Shown: positions 22,475-33,860, counted from the stretch's first letter. The stretch is 64,000 bases of DNA from Adiantum capillus-veneris (GCA_014529385.2 CM043958.1:126083817-126147816); one strand, 5' to 3'. Translations and numbers: made by a program. The notes: generated by a model not told the origin, from the letters alone.

Positions 22475-22476
<2 letters not shown>
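20848..22476 (+). mobile_element. solo LTR of a Gypsy family related to Gypsy 1 and 2
   Basis: Its ends and interior align with the LTRs of Gypsy 1 and 2. It opens ATAAAATCTAATATCTAACC with CCCAAATGATTTTCTCAT shortly after. Inside are GGAGGGGGGACCGGCTCCA and AATCCGGTCC, and it closes ATTACA. CT repeats touch both ends, so it landed inside a (CT)n run and its 5 bp duplication cannot be told from the repeat. No internal region follows, so it is a solo LTR left by recombination. It is clearly more diverged than the other copies. Confidence 0.8.
21120..21310. repeat. minisatellite, unit about 18 bp, inside the solo LTR
   Basis: The motif TGCTTGAGGTGCTTGAC is repeated with drift about ten times. 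The equivalent position in the LTRs of Gypsy 1 and 2 lacks it, so it arose in this LTR lineage. Confidence 0.8.
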
Positions 22477-22560
<84 letters not shown>

Positions 22561-22948
22561 CTGGTTTGGTGCACCTTGTCTCGTTTCCGTAGATTCGTTG
22601 GCCTACCCTGGTTCACCACGCCATAATTGGCACCCCCACAACCTGCTATGATGCTGTGACGGTTGATCCCAAGAGCCCGGGCGTGAGGCCGTGAGATTGC
22701 CCGGGCCCGTACATCTCTGTGTGTGTGTGTGTGTCAATTCGAGAAAAATCATTTTCCCAAACATACAAAAATCCTTTGCTTGAATTTGCCAAGAGGAGAT
22801 TTCAAAAAGTTTACTTTTCTTTATTTTGGGACGGAATTTTTCCTTTTACCCTTGTCCTCAACCGGTATTTTTGAATTTAAAAACGACAGGATATTAAGCT
22901 CAGACACATTTTTTCCGAGCACGGCGCAGCAGTGTGTGTTCTTCTTCT

Positions 22949-23009
<61 letters not shown>

Positions 23010-23059
23010 CCACTACGACTAACCATCTGCCTGGTTCTCGGCGTTCATGCACAACTGGG

Positions 23060-23134
<75 letters not shown>

Positions 23135-23946
23135 TTCTAGTTCGTGCACCTTGGCTTGTTGCCACTGATTTGGTGGCCTACCCTGGTTCACCACGCCGTA
23201 GCTGGCAGCCCCACAACCTGCTACGATGCTGCAACAATTGACCCCAAGAGCCCGAGCCTGAGGATGTGCCATTGTCCCGACCCGTACATCTCTCTCTCTC
23301 TCTCTCTCTCTAGTTCGTGCACCCTGGCTTGTTGCCAGTGATTTGTTGGCCTACCCTGGTTCACCACGCCATAGCTGGTGCCCCCACAACCTGCTACGAC
23401 GCTGCAACGATTGACCGCAGGAGCCCGAGCCTGAGGTCGTGCCATTGTCCTGACCCGTACACCTCTCTCTCTCTCTCTCTCTCTCTCTGGGTGAATTCGG
23501 GAATTTTTTTTTCCCCAAACGTACAAAATTGCTTTGCTCGAATTTGCCAAGAGGAGATTTCAAAAAGTTTAGTTTTCTTTATTTTGGGACGGAATTTTTT
23601 CTTTTCCCCTTGTCCTCGATCGGCATTTTTGAAATTGAAAATGGCAGGATATTAAGCTGAGACACATTTTTCCCAAACATGATGCGGCAATGTTTGTTCT
23701 TCTTCTTCTTCTTCTTCTTGTGTGTGTGTGTGTGTGTGAGTTCGGGAAAAATCATTTTCCGAAACGTACAAAATTCCTTTGCTTGAATTTGCAAAGAGGA
23801 GATTTCAAAAAGTTGGGTTACTTTCTTTATTTTGGGACGGAATGTTTCCTTTTCCCAACAGCATATTTGAAATTGAAAACGACATGATATTAAGCTGAGA
23901 CACATTTTTTTCGAGCACAGCCAATGTGTGTTCTTCTTCTTCTTCT

Positions 23947-23989
<43 letters not shown>

Positions 23990-24132
23990 TTGCACCTTGT
24001 CTCGTTTCCGTAGATTCGTTGGCCTACCCTGGTTCACCACGCCATAACTGGCGCCCCCACAACCTGCTACGATGCTGCGACGGTTGATCCCAAGAGCCCG
24101 GGCGTGAGGCCGTGAGATTGCCCCGGTCTGTA

Positions 24133-24178
<46 letters not shown>

Positions 24179-24408
24179 TGTGTGTCAATTCGAGAAAAAT
24201 CATTTTCCCAATCATACAAAAATCCTTTGATTGAATTTGCGAAGAGGAGATTTCAAAAAGTTTACTTTTCTTTATTTTGGGATGGAATTTTTCCTTTTAC
24301 CCTTGTCCTCAACCGGTATTTTTGAATTTAAAAATGTTTTAGACACGATATTAAGCTCATACACATTTTTTTCGAACACGGCGTAGCAATGTGTGTTCTT
24401 CTTCTTCT

Positions 24409-24450
<42 letters not shown>

Positions 24451-24590
24451 CACCTTGGCTTGTTGCCACTGATTTGTTGGCCTACCCTGGTTCACCACGC
24501 CATAGATGGCGCCCCCACAACCTGATATGACGCTGCAACGATTGACCCCAGGAGCCCGAGCTTGAGGCCGTGCCATTGTCCCGACCCGTA

Positions 24591-24658
<68 letters not shown>

Positions 24659-24732
24659 GGTGAACTCGGGAATTTTTTTCTCCAAACGTACAAAATTGGG
24701 ACGGGATTTTTTCTTTTCCCCTTGTCCTCGTC

Positions 24733-24749
24733 TACTACAGGCCCTGAGC

Positions 24750-24831
<82 letters not shown>

Positions 24832-25210
24832 GAAATACCCCCTACACCATCGATCGTTCATGCCTCCATTCCTATGAAACCCACAGCTTGAAAGCTAATG
24901 AACCCAAAGTATCGGTGATCCTTCTGGCAACTGAAACGGGCACGGTATTAGGCTGAGACGCAATTTTCATAAGTTTTAGTGTAATTACCGGCAAAAGCAT
25001 TAAATTTCGACCGAAAAACCAGGAGTATTTCAAGTTTGCCCTTATTTTCTTCGGATAGGAAAACTGTTTTTTTCTAGCCCTGGACTCTAGGAAATTGAAA
25101 ACGGCACCGTATTAAGCTGCTGCCCCTACTGCATGTGCGCAGTGCGCATCCGTGACGCGATAGAGAGGGAGGCTCTCTCTCTCTCTCCCCTACTGCACGT
25201 GCACGCAAGC
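24733..25210. other. edge of the array: long (CT)n and decayed unit sequence
   Basis: It contains a (CT)n run of about 75 bp (24753-24827). Single-copy-looking sequence follows that still carries pieces of unit A, for example GGCACGGTATTAGGCTGAGACGCAA and GAAATTGAAAACGGCACCGTATTAAGCTG in part. No gene is seen. Confidence 0.5.
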
Positions 25211-25415
25211 CAGTGCTCGAAAAAACTTTTTTCTAAAAACTTGGCAAACCTACATATTTGAAACAACAGAGGTAAATTGACAAAATTTGAAGGTTTTTAC
25301 ACCAAATTACACTAATTTTTTCATTATTTTGTAGGTTTTGTCACCTTCAAATATAAAATTTAAAGGTAAATTTGTAGGTGGGATTACATTGAACCTAGGT
25401 TTTTTTTGAGCACTG
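25211..25415. mobile_element. hAT-like MITE
   Basis: Terminal inverted repeats CAGTGCTCGAAAAAA at the left and its counterpart ending TTTTTTTGAGCACTG at the right bound a 205 bp, non-coding, AT-rich element. The flanks ACGCAAGC (25203-25210) and GCGCAGGC (25416-25423) form an 8 bp duplication with two transitions, the size expected for hAT. CAGTG is also a usual hAT terminus. A related left end is seen near 9233. Confidence 0.75.
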
Positions 25416-25420
25416 GCGCA

Positions 25421-25424
<4 letters not shown>

Positions 25425-25455
<31 letters not shown>

Positions 25456-25489
25456 ACTCTCTCTATCACGCAGCCGGCGGTCGGGGGTA

Positions 25490-25525
<36 letters not shown>

Positions 25526-25625
25526 CACGTGCGAGGGGCAGCGTCTCTCTCTCTCTCTCTCTCTCTCACTCACGTAGGGCACATGCCACGGAGCGTCGTC
25601 TCTCTCTATCTCTCTCTCTCTCTCT
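25425..25625. repeat. short spacers alternating with (CT)n
   Basis: Four (CT)n runs are separated by related short segments that include CTCACGTGCGAGGGGCAGCG and CTCACGTAGGGCACATGCC. The serine-leucine frame across it is an SSR translation. Confidence 0.7.
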
Positions 25626-25726
25626 TCATGCAGTGTGCCGCGCGCCAGGGAACACCTGTCGGATCATCTTGCTTCCGCCATGTGTAGGGGGGGGAGCCGG
25701 AATCCCCTCCCCTATTATTTGTAGTA

Positions 25727-25748
25727 TAGATAGATAGATACATATATA

Positions 25749-25816
<68 letters not shown>
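25727..25816. repeat. (GATA)n(CATA)n(TA)n compound microsatellite
   Basis: GATA, then CATA, then TA units run without a break about 0.8 kb upstream of the HMA5-like start codon. Confidence 0.95.
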
Positions 25817-25818
<2 letters not shown>

Positions 25819-26092
25819 TGTAAGGCAACATTGTCTTTGGTCTGCCCTTCCACAAGTCGGGCAAAGTTTTAAAAAAGCCTTTGCACAACACTCCTCTTGA
25901 AAGTCAAACGTTCAGTGCTCAAGGCCCCGCCACCCCCAAAACAGTTGAGCGTAGGAAATGACGACACGCCTTCGACATCCATCCCCCCCCCACTCTCTAC
26001 TTTTGAAAACGTAGCGAACCGCCAATCTCTCTCTCTCTCTCTCTCACATCCCCACACACACACAGATCTTCGCGCTACATTCGAACAGACCA

Positions 26093-26446
26093 GGTAATCT
26101 CTCGCCTCTCCGCTAATCTCTTCGCAGACTGTACTTTCAATTAACTCGAGCACCGTACCCTGCAATCTTTTTTCCTTTCAAATGGGCACCAACGGCTGTT
26201 TGTGAAAACAGAAAACACCTTCATTAGCAGCAAGGTAGGCGTTACCTCCGTCTCCACAAACTGAAGATCCGAAGAAAGTCTCATAACTGAAGTAGAGTTT
26301 GGATTTTAGATCATGATGTTGCATGGACTCTATAATCAATGTGATGCTTGCATGCACAGCGAAATTACTGCTGTAATGCGTATATCAGGCGTTTATAAAC
26401 ATGCATACATATACATATACATAAACACGTGCACGTATGCGTGTGT

Positions 26447-26509
<63 letters not shown>

Positions 26510-26640
26510 GTGAATCTCTGATCTGAGATAGTTTATGTAGTTTTCGTTCATCTCTTGCTTGAATTTGTTGTACTATTTTTAGTTTTGGGGCAAGTGTATA
26601 GCTCCCTATTTCCTAACCTTGTTTGTCCTGCTCTTGCAGG
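26093..26640 (+). promoter_or_regulatory. probable 5' UTR intron of the HMA5-like gene, with a (CT)n run
   Basis: The sequence just before the start codon, CTGCTCTTGCAG ending at 26640, is a strong splice acceptor that falls in the leader. A fitting donor is ACCAG/GTAATC at 26093, and another is CAAG/GTAGGC near 26231. The interval holds (CT)n at 26448-26505. In plants, GA/CT tracts in leaders and first introns can bind BPC (GAGA) factors, so this may affect expression. The donor choice is a guess. Confidence 0.45.
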
Positions 26641-26644
26641 TGAA

Positions 26645-29600
26645 ATGGCTGGCCATATGATTGATATGGCTATTCAAAGAATAGGTTCAAAGAAGGACTC
26701 TCCCAGCCGATTAGCATTGCTTCCCCCTCCGCATTATCCATCAATGCCACACTATCCGCCACTAAGTAATCTCAATGGTGAAGAAGTTTGTGAGTTGAAT
26801 ATTCAAGTCCTTGGAATGCAGTGTGCGGCTTGTGCAGGCTCCATTGAGAAAGCAGTAAAGCGTCTGCCTGGCATTGAAGATGCAACTGTTGCTGTTCTTC
26901 AAAATAGAGCTCAAGTCATTTATCACCCTGCCTTTATTGATGTAAGCTATCACGACTATTTTTCTGTAAGCTGCTACTAGCATGAGTGACACTTCCCTCC
27001 CTTTTCGCATATGAGCCCAAGAGTATTGCTTCTGCTTTGAGTTGCTGTAGAGTGATTAAAACGATGAGGTTAGGTTAAAGGAAACTACGCCGCCAAGAAG
27101 TCTTTTTGTAAAATTAACCCTAAAAAATACCATAGCTTTGTATCATGCTGCTTCTGCTCACTTGACCGTGCAATGTTTGGGTCTTGGTGGTGTGTGTGCA
27201 AGGTTTGATGCTCCTGTCGATGATAAATCATGCCTTATTTCCTCTTTTGTCAATCCACACAAAAGTATGGCTCTTAACTGTTTGAGTGTACATTGTTGTA
27301 CTTTGAAGTCACTAATTTTTTTGTACGCGCATGTAGGAGCTGAAGATTTGTGAGGCCATTGAAGATGCAGGCTTTGAAGCACAAATCATACAGGGCTATC
27401 ATGGACAGGAAGCAAAAACCATTTGTCGTCTACGAGTCAAAGGCATGACATGCACCTCATGCTCACAGGCCATAGAGACCAATTTAATCAAAGTGTCTGG
27501 CATCAAGAAGGCAGAGATCAGCTTAACAACAGAGGAAGCTGTAATACATTATGATCCTAAGTTGATTAACTATAAACAAATAATGGAGGTAGTTGATGAC
27601 ATGGGGTACACAACTGATCTAATAAGTGCAGGAGAGGAAAGAGATAAAGTGATACTGAAAGTAGAGGGTGCTCATTCAGTGGAAGGAATGCATTTGATCA
27701 AAACGTCACTTGCAGCTTTACCGGGGGTAAACTCAGTAGACATGGATGCAGACAATGAAAAGGTTATTGTAGCTTATGACCCTGATCAAACAGGGCCAAG
27801 GGCTTTTATAGAAGTTATTGAATCCACAGGATCATTTCCTAGTCAGTACAAAGCTAGCCTTTACATGCACCCAGGCCAGGGTGGACCGGACAGAAGGGCA
27901 GAGATCAAGCGTTACAAAACTTCGTTTTTATGGAGCTGCTTTTTTACAGTACCTGTATTTCTTCTTTCAATGGTCTTTATGTATATTCCTGTCATCAAGG
28001 AAGGGCTAGACACAAAGGTTGTAAAGATGTTAACTATTGGTGAGCTCTTGCGATGGTTTCTGTCTACTCCCGTGCAGTTTGTTTTTGGAAGACAGTTTTA
28101 TGTGGGTGCTTACAAATCCTTGCGACATGGCTCTGCAAATATGGATGTTCTAATCGCTCTTGGTACTAATGCGGCTTATTTCTATTCGGTCTATATTGTC
28201 TTGCGAGCTGCAACATCTGCAGAGTTCAAAGGGACGGATTTCTTTGAGACGAGTGCCATGCTGATATCTTTCATCCTGCTTGGAAAGTATTTGGAGATTA
28301 TTGCCAAGGGGAAGACTTCCGAGGCTATTGCTAAGCTCATGGAGCTTGCTCCTCCTACAGCCACTTTGCTTCAAGTCAATGCTGATGGAACTGTTGTATC
28401 AGAAAGTGAGATTAGCACGAAACTAATTCAGAGAAATGACATTATCAAAGTATTGCCAGGTTCAAAAGTGCCAACAGATGGGGCTGTGATATGGGGACAG
28501 AGTCATGTTAATGAAAGTATGATCACAGGAGAAGCTGTCCCTGTACAAAAGAGACAAGGTGATAAGGTGATTGGTGGAACTATGAATCAAAGTGGCGTCT
28601 TACACGTGAAGGCTACACATGTTGGTTCTGAAACAGCATTGTCCCAGATTGTGCGACTGGTGGAAGCTGCACAAATGGCAAAGGCACCGGTTCAGAAACT
28701 AGCTGATGGCATTTCTCGTTACTTTGTGCCGTTCGTAAGTTTTCCATTTGAGCTTATGCTTTATGCTTGCATGCTTTTCTTTACATTTACATGCTCTGAT
28801 ACTGGGGAATCTTACGAAGGTGGGGCATTTATGTTGTTTCCCAGGTGGTTGTGTTTGCAGCGGCCACATGGTTAGGATGGTTCGCTGCCGGTAAAGCAAA
28901 CTCCTACCCAAAGTCATGGATTCCTTCATCGATGGATGCATTTGAGCTTGCTCTGCAGTTCGGAATATCTGTGCTGGTCATTGCTTGCCCTTGTGCCTTG
29001 GGTTTAGCTACCCCTACTGCAGTAATGGTGGCAACTGGGGAGGGAGCAACGCAGGGTGTACTGATAAAGGGTGGGCATGCTTTGGAAAGTGCTCACAAGG
29101 TACGTGTGAGGTAATGAGTGGTCTGTTTCATAGGAGTTATTAGGTAAGTCTATCAGAGCAATGACATTTTGGAAATATGCACAGGTCCACCGGATGATTT
29201 TTGATAAAACCGGGACACTAACAATTGGTAAACCAGTTGTAGTTGATGCAAAGCTTTTCAAACACATGGTTCTTCAATCCTTTTATGAAATTGTTGCTGC
29301 TGCAGAGGTTTGTACAGCCAGCTGGTTTGTAATTCTTCTAATTTGCAAGGCATTATGCATACTAACTTTGGTAGCTACTTGCAGGCAAACAGTGAGCACC
29401 CCCTTGCTAGAGCAATTGTCGACAATGCCAAATCGATGAGAGGGGAATCCTCAGATTTAACGTGGCTACGCAAGGCTGAAAATTTCAAATCAATTGCAGG
29501 TCAAGGAGTTTATGCTGAAATTGATGGGAAAGAGGTTCTTGTTGGAAATTTGCAGCTCATGACAGCCTCAAGTATCAATGTTCCTGAGGAAGCTTCTGAA

Positions 29601-30386
29601 TACTTGCAAGACATGGAGAAACAAGCTCGGACTGGGATTCTGGTAGCTATAAATAGAGAAGTATATGGGGCTCTGGCTGTATCAGATCCCGTGAAACCTG
29701 AAGCTAAGGCGGTAGTAGCTATATTAAGCTCAATGGGGGTGCAAAGCTTAATGGTTACTGGAGATAATTGGGGAACTGCAAACGCCATAGCAAGGGAGGT
29801 GGGCATTGAGAAGGTTTTTGCCGAAACCCGACCACAAGGGAAAGCTGATATAGTGAAAGAGCTACAGGTATGCTCGGTCTGAATACGTTTCTCATTGGTT
29901 TACCCTATTGGGGTGGCCGCATTATTATCCCTTGTAAGAGATGAGGTCTTGATTTCATGTTTTGTTTAGCAGTCAACAGGGAAAACAATAGCAATGGTCG
30001 GTGATGGGATCAATGATTCACCTGCACTTGTAGCTGCTGATCTAGGCATGGCGATTGGTGCAGGGACAGACATAGCGATTGAGGCTGCTGATATTGTTTT
30101 GATGAGAAACAATCTGGAGGATGTTGTCACTGCAATACACTTGTCAAAGAAAACTTTTCGACGCATACGACTCAATTATGTCTGGGCGCTTGGTTACAAT
30201 ATATTGGGGATTCCTATAGCTGCTGGAGTGCTCTTCCCTTTCACAGGTTTTCGTTTGCCGCCATGGGTTGCTGGTGCGGCAATGGCTGCATCGTCTGTCA
30301 GCGTTGTCTTGTCATCCCTTTTCCTGAAAAATTACAAAAAGCCTTCCAAGCTGACAGCATCCAAGTTTCAACTGGACCAAAGTTGA
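26645..30386 (+). CDS. HMA5: copper-transporting P1B-type ATPase, HMA5-like (6 coding exons)
   Basis: This should pump Cu(I) across a membrane using ATP, as Arabidopsis HMA5 does in copper detoxification and root-to-shoot handling. Exons: 26645-26941, 27337-28734, 28845-29099, 29185-29307, 29385-29867, 29973-30386. All junctions are GT-AG and phase 0, giving 989 residues (HMA5 is about 995). Two N-terminal metal-binding domains carry CxxC (C60/C63 and C138/C141). Then come the actuator TGEA (496-499), CPC in TM6 (613-615), DKTGT with the phosphorylated Asp (about 657), the HP motif (696-697), TGDN (816-819) and GDGIND (862-867). N-x6-YN-x4-P and MxxSS near the C-terminus are the Cu(I) P1B-1 signature. 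[11 protein letters not shown] fits HMA5 better than HMA7/RAN1. No break is seen, so it is probably functional. The ATG at 26645 follows a leader splice acceptor. Confidence 0.95.
29967..29972 (+). promoter_or_regulatory. tandem NAGNAG splice acceptor of the last exon
   Basis: The acceptor reads TAGCAG. Using the second AG gives [12 protein letters not shown], the family's usual length. Using the first adds one Gln without changing the frame. Confidence 0.75.
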
Positions 30387-30765
30387 GTACATGCTCTGTA
30401 AATTCAAGATTTAGAGATGCTGAGACGAAGCCAAAGCTATGCTATGGGCATTGTGTTATGAGCTGCTGCAGCATTCTCAACCAGTTTTTCCAACAAAGTG
30501 TACAGAATAAAAAGGCCTGAATTGCTTGACTTCGTTTGTATTGTTGTATGGTCGTCCGTCCGGAAAACTACCAAAAACTTTATAAACTTAAAGCTTCAAC
30601 TGGTCCACAGTCTTGTACATGCTTTCTAAACTTGGGACTTAAAGATGCTGAGACACAGCCAAAGCTATGCTATGAGCGTAGTCCTATGAGCGGTTGCAGC
30701 ATCCTCGAGCAGCTGATCCATGTCAAAAATAATAAGCCTGAGTTGCTCCATCTTATGCGGCTGCA
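30323..30765 (+). repeat. tandem duplication of the HMA5-like 3' end
   Basis: Unit 1 (30323-30535) contains the last about 20 codons, the stop and the 3' UTR. Unit 2 (30560-30765) repeats it with clear divergence, sharing GATGCTGAGAC, AGCCAAAGCTATGCTATG and TTCAACTGG. Unit 2 still reads as a drifted copy of the C-terminus (ENYQKLYKLKAS) but lies beyond the stop. Confidence 0.85.
30506..30511 (+). terminator. candidate poly(A) signal of the HMA5-like gene
   Basis: AATAAA lies 120 bp after the stop codon in duplication unit 1. The matching place in unit 2 has only AATAATA. Confidence 0.5.
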
Positions 30766-30789
30766 AGACTCAATGTGTAGTTGACTTGA

Positions 30790-31946
30790 TCTTATTACAG
30801 GCAATTGTTTTTTGATTGTTCTAGTGTAATGTAGATACCAAAATGTTCATAGGCTCGTAGTTTATATTTAGGTATTGTATCTGTGTACATTCCATTTACA
30901 CAATTTTAAAGTAAATACCACATTGGTAATGGTGTGAGAGGGTTGGTTGAGACTTATTCTTTAATCTAGTCTCTTGTGCGGCTATTGCCTAAAAAAGCAA
31001 TTGCATTTTACCAAGCCCTGATGTACACAATATCTTTGTCGCAAGTCATCGTTGCAAGGAAACTTTTTTGATTATTATCTTAGTCTTAATGCTCCATGGG
31101 TTTAATTTAGATCTTTTCTATGATGACAACCAAAAATTTTACTACATAAATTTATTTTAACAAATCTGAATTTGCTTTGACTCTTGTCTAAGGAGTTACA
31201 AATAGAACCCTCAACAAAAAGCCTATATGTTTGAAACGATTTTGCTTCAGCACGAGTATGAGGGGCAGCCAATCCTCGAGGAGCTGAGTAGTAGGCGGAA
31301 GGGTAAATGTCTCAAAAGAGATTTCCTTTTTGTTGAAACTTGCTTTGACCTTTGGTCTAGGGAGTTAGAAGTCATTTTGCTTCAAATAGTAATTTTAATG
31401 TAGCCCAAAAAGGATAGTCAATGCCAAGGCTTTGCCCTTCAAATTAGGGCAAAGCAGATTTGGTAGTATCTGAACCTTGGATGAGATTGGTTATAGAAAG
31501 GACAGTTTTGTACAGCGACACTGGCAGTCTTTTCAGAGACAGATCTTTGAACTATATCAGAGTAGACAAAGAGGAGTAAAAGAAGAAGCTCAACAACAGT
31601 CGATGTTTGGTTAGCTGGAGTAAAGCACACTGGGCTTACATGTACAATTGTATGTTCAAACTTCACATCTTCTTTTCTCCGGTGCATATGGATCCAAAGA
31701 GTTGCAGCTCTACTCAATCATGATGAACCTTGTGGTTGCTCTTCTTAAAAATTATTTTCAAGTCTATTAAGTCCACTAGTTTTTCTTCAGAAACATGCAA
31801 GGTGCTTCTCAACTTCGTCTTCATTAGGTTCAAAGGCAAACACGATAGCATATTTTGGCTAGGAAATTAGCCGAATTGTACTCTTCCTTAAGAGTCTGTC
31901 TTTTTTGAACGAAAACATCTTTTATTTAAGTCATTTTCGCATGTAA
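30790..31946. other. gene-free stretch downstream of the HMA5-like gene
   Basis: AT-rich sequence with no credible gene. The 92-codon minus-strand frame at 31439-31717 has no recognisable domain. I see no repeat structure here. Confidence 0.5.
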
Positions 31947-33757
31947 TGTCCTGGCATGGGGTTGCTTATGCCGAGCAGGAATGATGCAGTCCACTTCCGT
32001 AGGTAATGTGGCATGTGGAGGGCTTACTCTCATGGAGTAACAAGTGAAAAGTATGCAGCAAAGTGGATGACAGCTTTTGCAGAGCAGACATAGAAAGCGC
32101 AGTGTTCATCATCAACCTCGCCGAGTAGAAAACGATAAAGAGAATGGCGATTAGTTTCCTGATTACTTTGTCAAAAGTTTATTCACCCCTAAAAGTAAGC
32201 AAAAGTAAACATTTAGATTCAGCCTTCCCTGTCCCCGAGGGACTTATTCAAAGGCCCTTGGCCTTGGGGGAAAAGCAGTACATGAAAAGCTTCTAAACTC
32301 AAAAGCAATAGGCTCTCAAAAACCAGCTAGGGCAAAAGGTGGAATTCCATACAACCTGCCACGTCAGCTCAGCAGCACGTTTTGCAGAAATCCGTACGGC
32401 CAGCCATATCAGCAGTACAACCCATTTTGCGGATTTTCTTGTAGCTAGTCCTTTACTTATTCTCTTTTATTCCTAGTGTCCCCAGGGCCTTGTCGACAGG
32501 TGCCCATAGGTTGGGACAACCTATAGCATGCCACATCATAAGTTTGCGACATACCCCCCTCTTGAAAGAGTTGTAATCGCCCTCGATTACGCCTGTGAAA
32601 CAGACAGAGACCACAAACAAATCCAATAGACATTGATTGTAAGTACTGATGCACTAGACCAACACAAATCTAGCACTTGCACAAAGACGACACAGTCAGT
32701 GCACATTCACATCATATCACTCACATAAAAAATGATTCCATATCTAAATCATGATCCTTGGCAACATATTTAGCAATCGCCTCTAGATCCATCCCGGACC
32801 TCACTGTTGTCGGATTAGCTAATTCTTATTGCGATAATGTCTATAGATTCTCAAGATCAAAATGTTGCAATCATTTCGTCTTTCGGTCCTGTACTAAAAA
32901 AAAACATATGAGAGTGTACATCAATCAGGTTCAAGTTCGGGAATTCCCATTTTCAATATTCATAAAGTCATACAGTAGAATATTGTTAGCACAGAAGTAT
33001 CCCTGAAATTCAAAAGGTAATCAATGACTCTATTCCATCCAGGTAATTTGTGACATAGGAGCGGAGTGACTCCCCTCTTGTGCAGGTCAGTCTGCACCAG
33101 ATTCAACCTTGATGATCTGTGGGATCTTTCGGAATAGACGCATCTAATCCAAAAGCCTCAAGGTAAAGTTTCAAAATTTGAGGAGTATCTGTTAGGTCCT
33201 CTTCCTCCATCCACTTCGCATCATGCCGAATAGTTCTTAAATTTCACTAAGAACCGTCGAATCACTTTACCTTTCAATTTTCTTTCCTTATGTGCCAGAA
33301 TTTGTTCAAGAACGAGTATCTCCTCCCTCTCTTCCACTTCGGGTTGCTCATCAGGCTCCCCATCAACTGGCACCTCACCCTTAAAGAGTTCCAAAAGACT
33401 CACATGAAACGATTGTGAATCTTCCAAGTATTTGGCAACTTGAGTCTGAAGGATACATCATTTTTCTTTTCTTGAATATGGAAAGGGCTCTCTAGAGCCT
33501 CGCGAACCTTGGCAAAAGCAGTGTTCAAGTCCCTCGTACTGATCGGCCTCAAAAATCTTGTCCTTGGTGCTTAGAAAAGGAGGGACCTTCTTAGCATCTT
33601 CGATAACCTCAAATGCCCCCTTCCCCGTCGAAGAGTGAACCGTGTTATTGTAGGCGAATTCCACCAAAGGCAAATATTTTTCCCATTGAGTCTTCTAATC
33701 CAAGATGTAAGACTTCAATAAATCCAAAACCACTAAATTGGCTATCTCAGATTGCCA
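31947..33757 (-). mobile_element. minus-strand Gypsy remnant: probable 3' LTR and integrase C-terminus
   Basis: On the minus strand a polypurine tract AAGAGGGGGGTA lies next to TGTCGCAAACTT at 32551, which should be the start of the 3' LTR. A TGTC at 31947 is a possible other end, but I cannot confirm it. Towards 33757 the coding part is the end of a chromovirus-like pol (33221-33757). The fragment stops abruptly near 33757, so the 5' two thirds are missing. Confidence 0.55.
33221..33757 (-). pseudogene. Gypsy integrase C-terminus with chromodomain-like tail
   Basis: The minus strand encodes LVVLDLLKSYILD, MPLVEFAYNNTVHSSTGKGA, then after a frameshift FHVSLLELFKGEVP and VIRRFLVKFKNYSA. These match in order the integrase end and the chromodomain-like tail of Gypsy 1 and 2 ([51 protein letters not shown]), but with much divergence, so it comes from a different family. 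It is a dead fragment. Confidence 0.85.
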
Positions 33758-33860
33758 ATTTATGGAATGATAATGAGAACTGCAACTGTGTGCCAATGTT
33801 CTCCCAAATGGCACGATGGTGGTGGTGCTGGTCTGTTTTGTTGATACTAAGGATTTACTG

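Larger units (their letters stand above)
20613..24732. repeat. complex array of two unit types (A about 200 bp, B about 145 bp) joined by (CT)n and (GT)n
   Basis: Unit A starts near TTCGGGAAAAATCATTTTCC and ends in GTGTGTTCTTCTTC. Copies lie at about 20613-20806, 22735-22940, 23491-23700, 23739-23932, 24184-24400 and, shortened, 24659-24732. Unit B starts GCACCTTGGCTTGTTGCC and ends CCCGTACATC, with copies at about 22571-22712, 23146-23290, 23319-23462, 23992-24136 and 24450-24593. The usual order is B, (CT)n or (GT)n, A, (CTT)n(CT)n. The first A copy is separated from the rest by a solo LTR. No copy has an open frame beyond the dinucleotide translations. Confidence 0.88.

Noticed and set aside
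22256-24956. Multiple short genes with SLSLSL or RERERE proteins
   Set aside because: All derive from (CT)n and (GA)n linkers of the A/B array.
20421-25625. CRISPR-like array
   Set aside because: The repeats are plant SSRs and diverged satellite units with no constant repeat-spacer design, in a nuclear plant genome.
25727-25816. TATA box or core promoter of the ATPase gene
   Set aside because: The TA run is part of a GATA/CATA/TA microsatellite and sits too far from a credible transcription start to be called.
25869-26165. 98-codon minus-strand gene upstream of the copper ATPase
   Set aside because: It includes a GA-repeat translation and overlaps the likely leader of the ATPase. No domain is visible.
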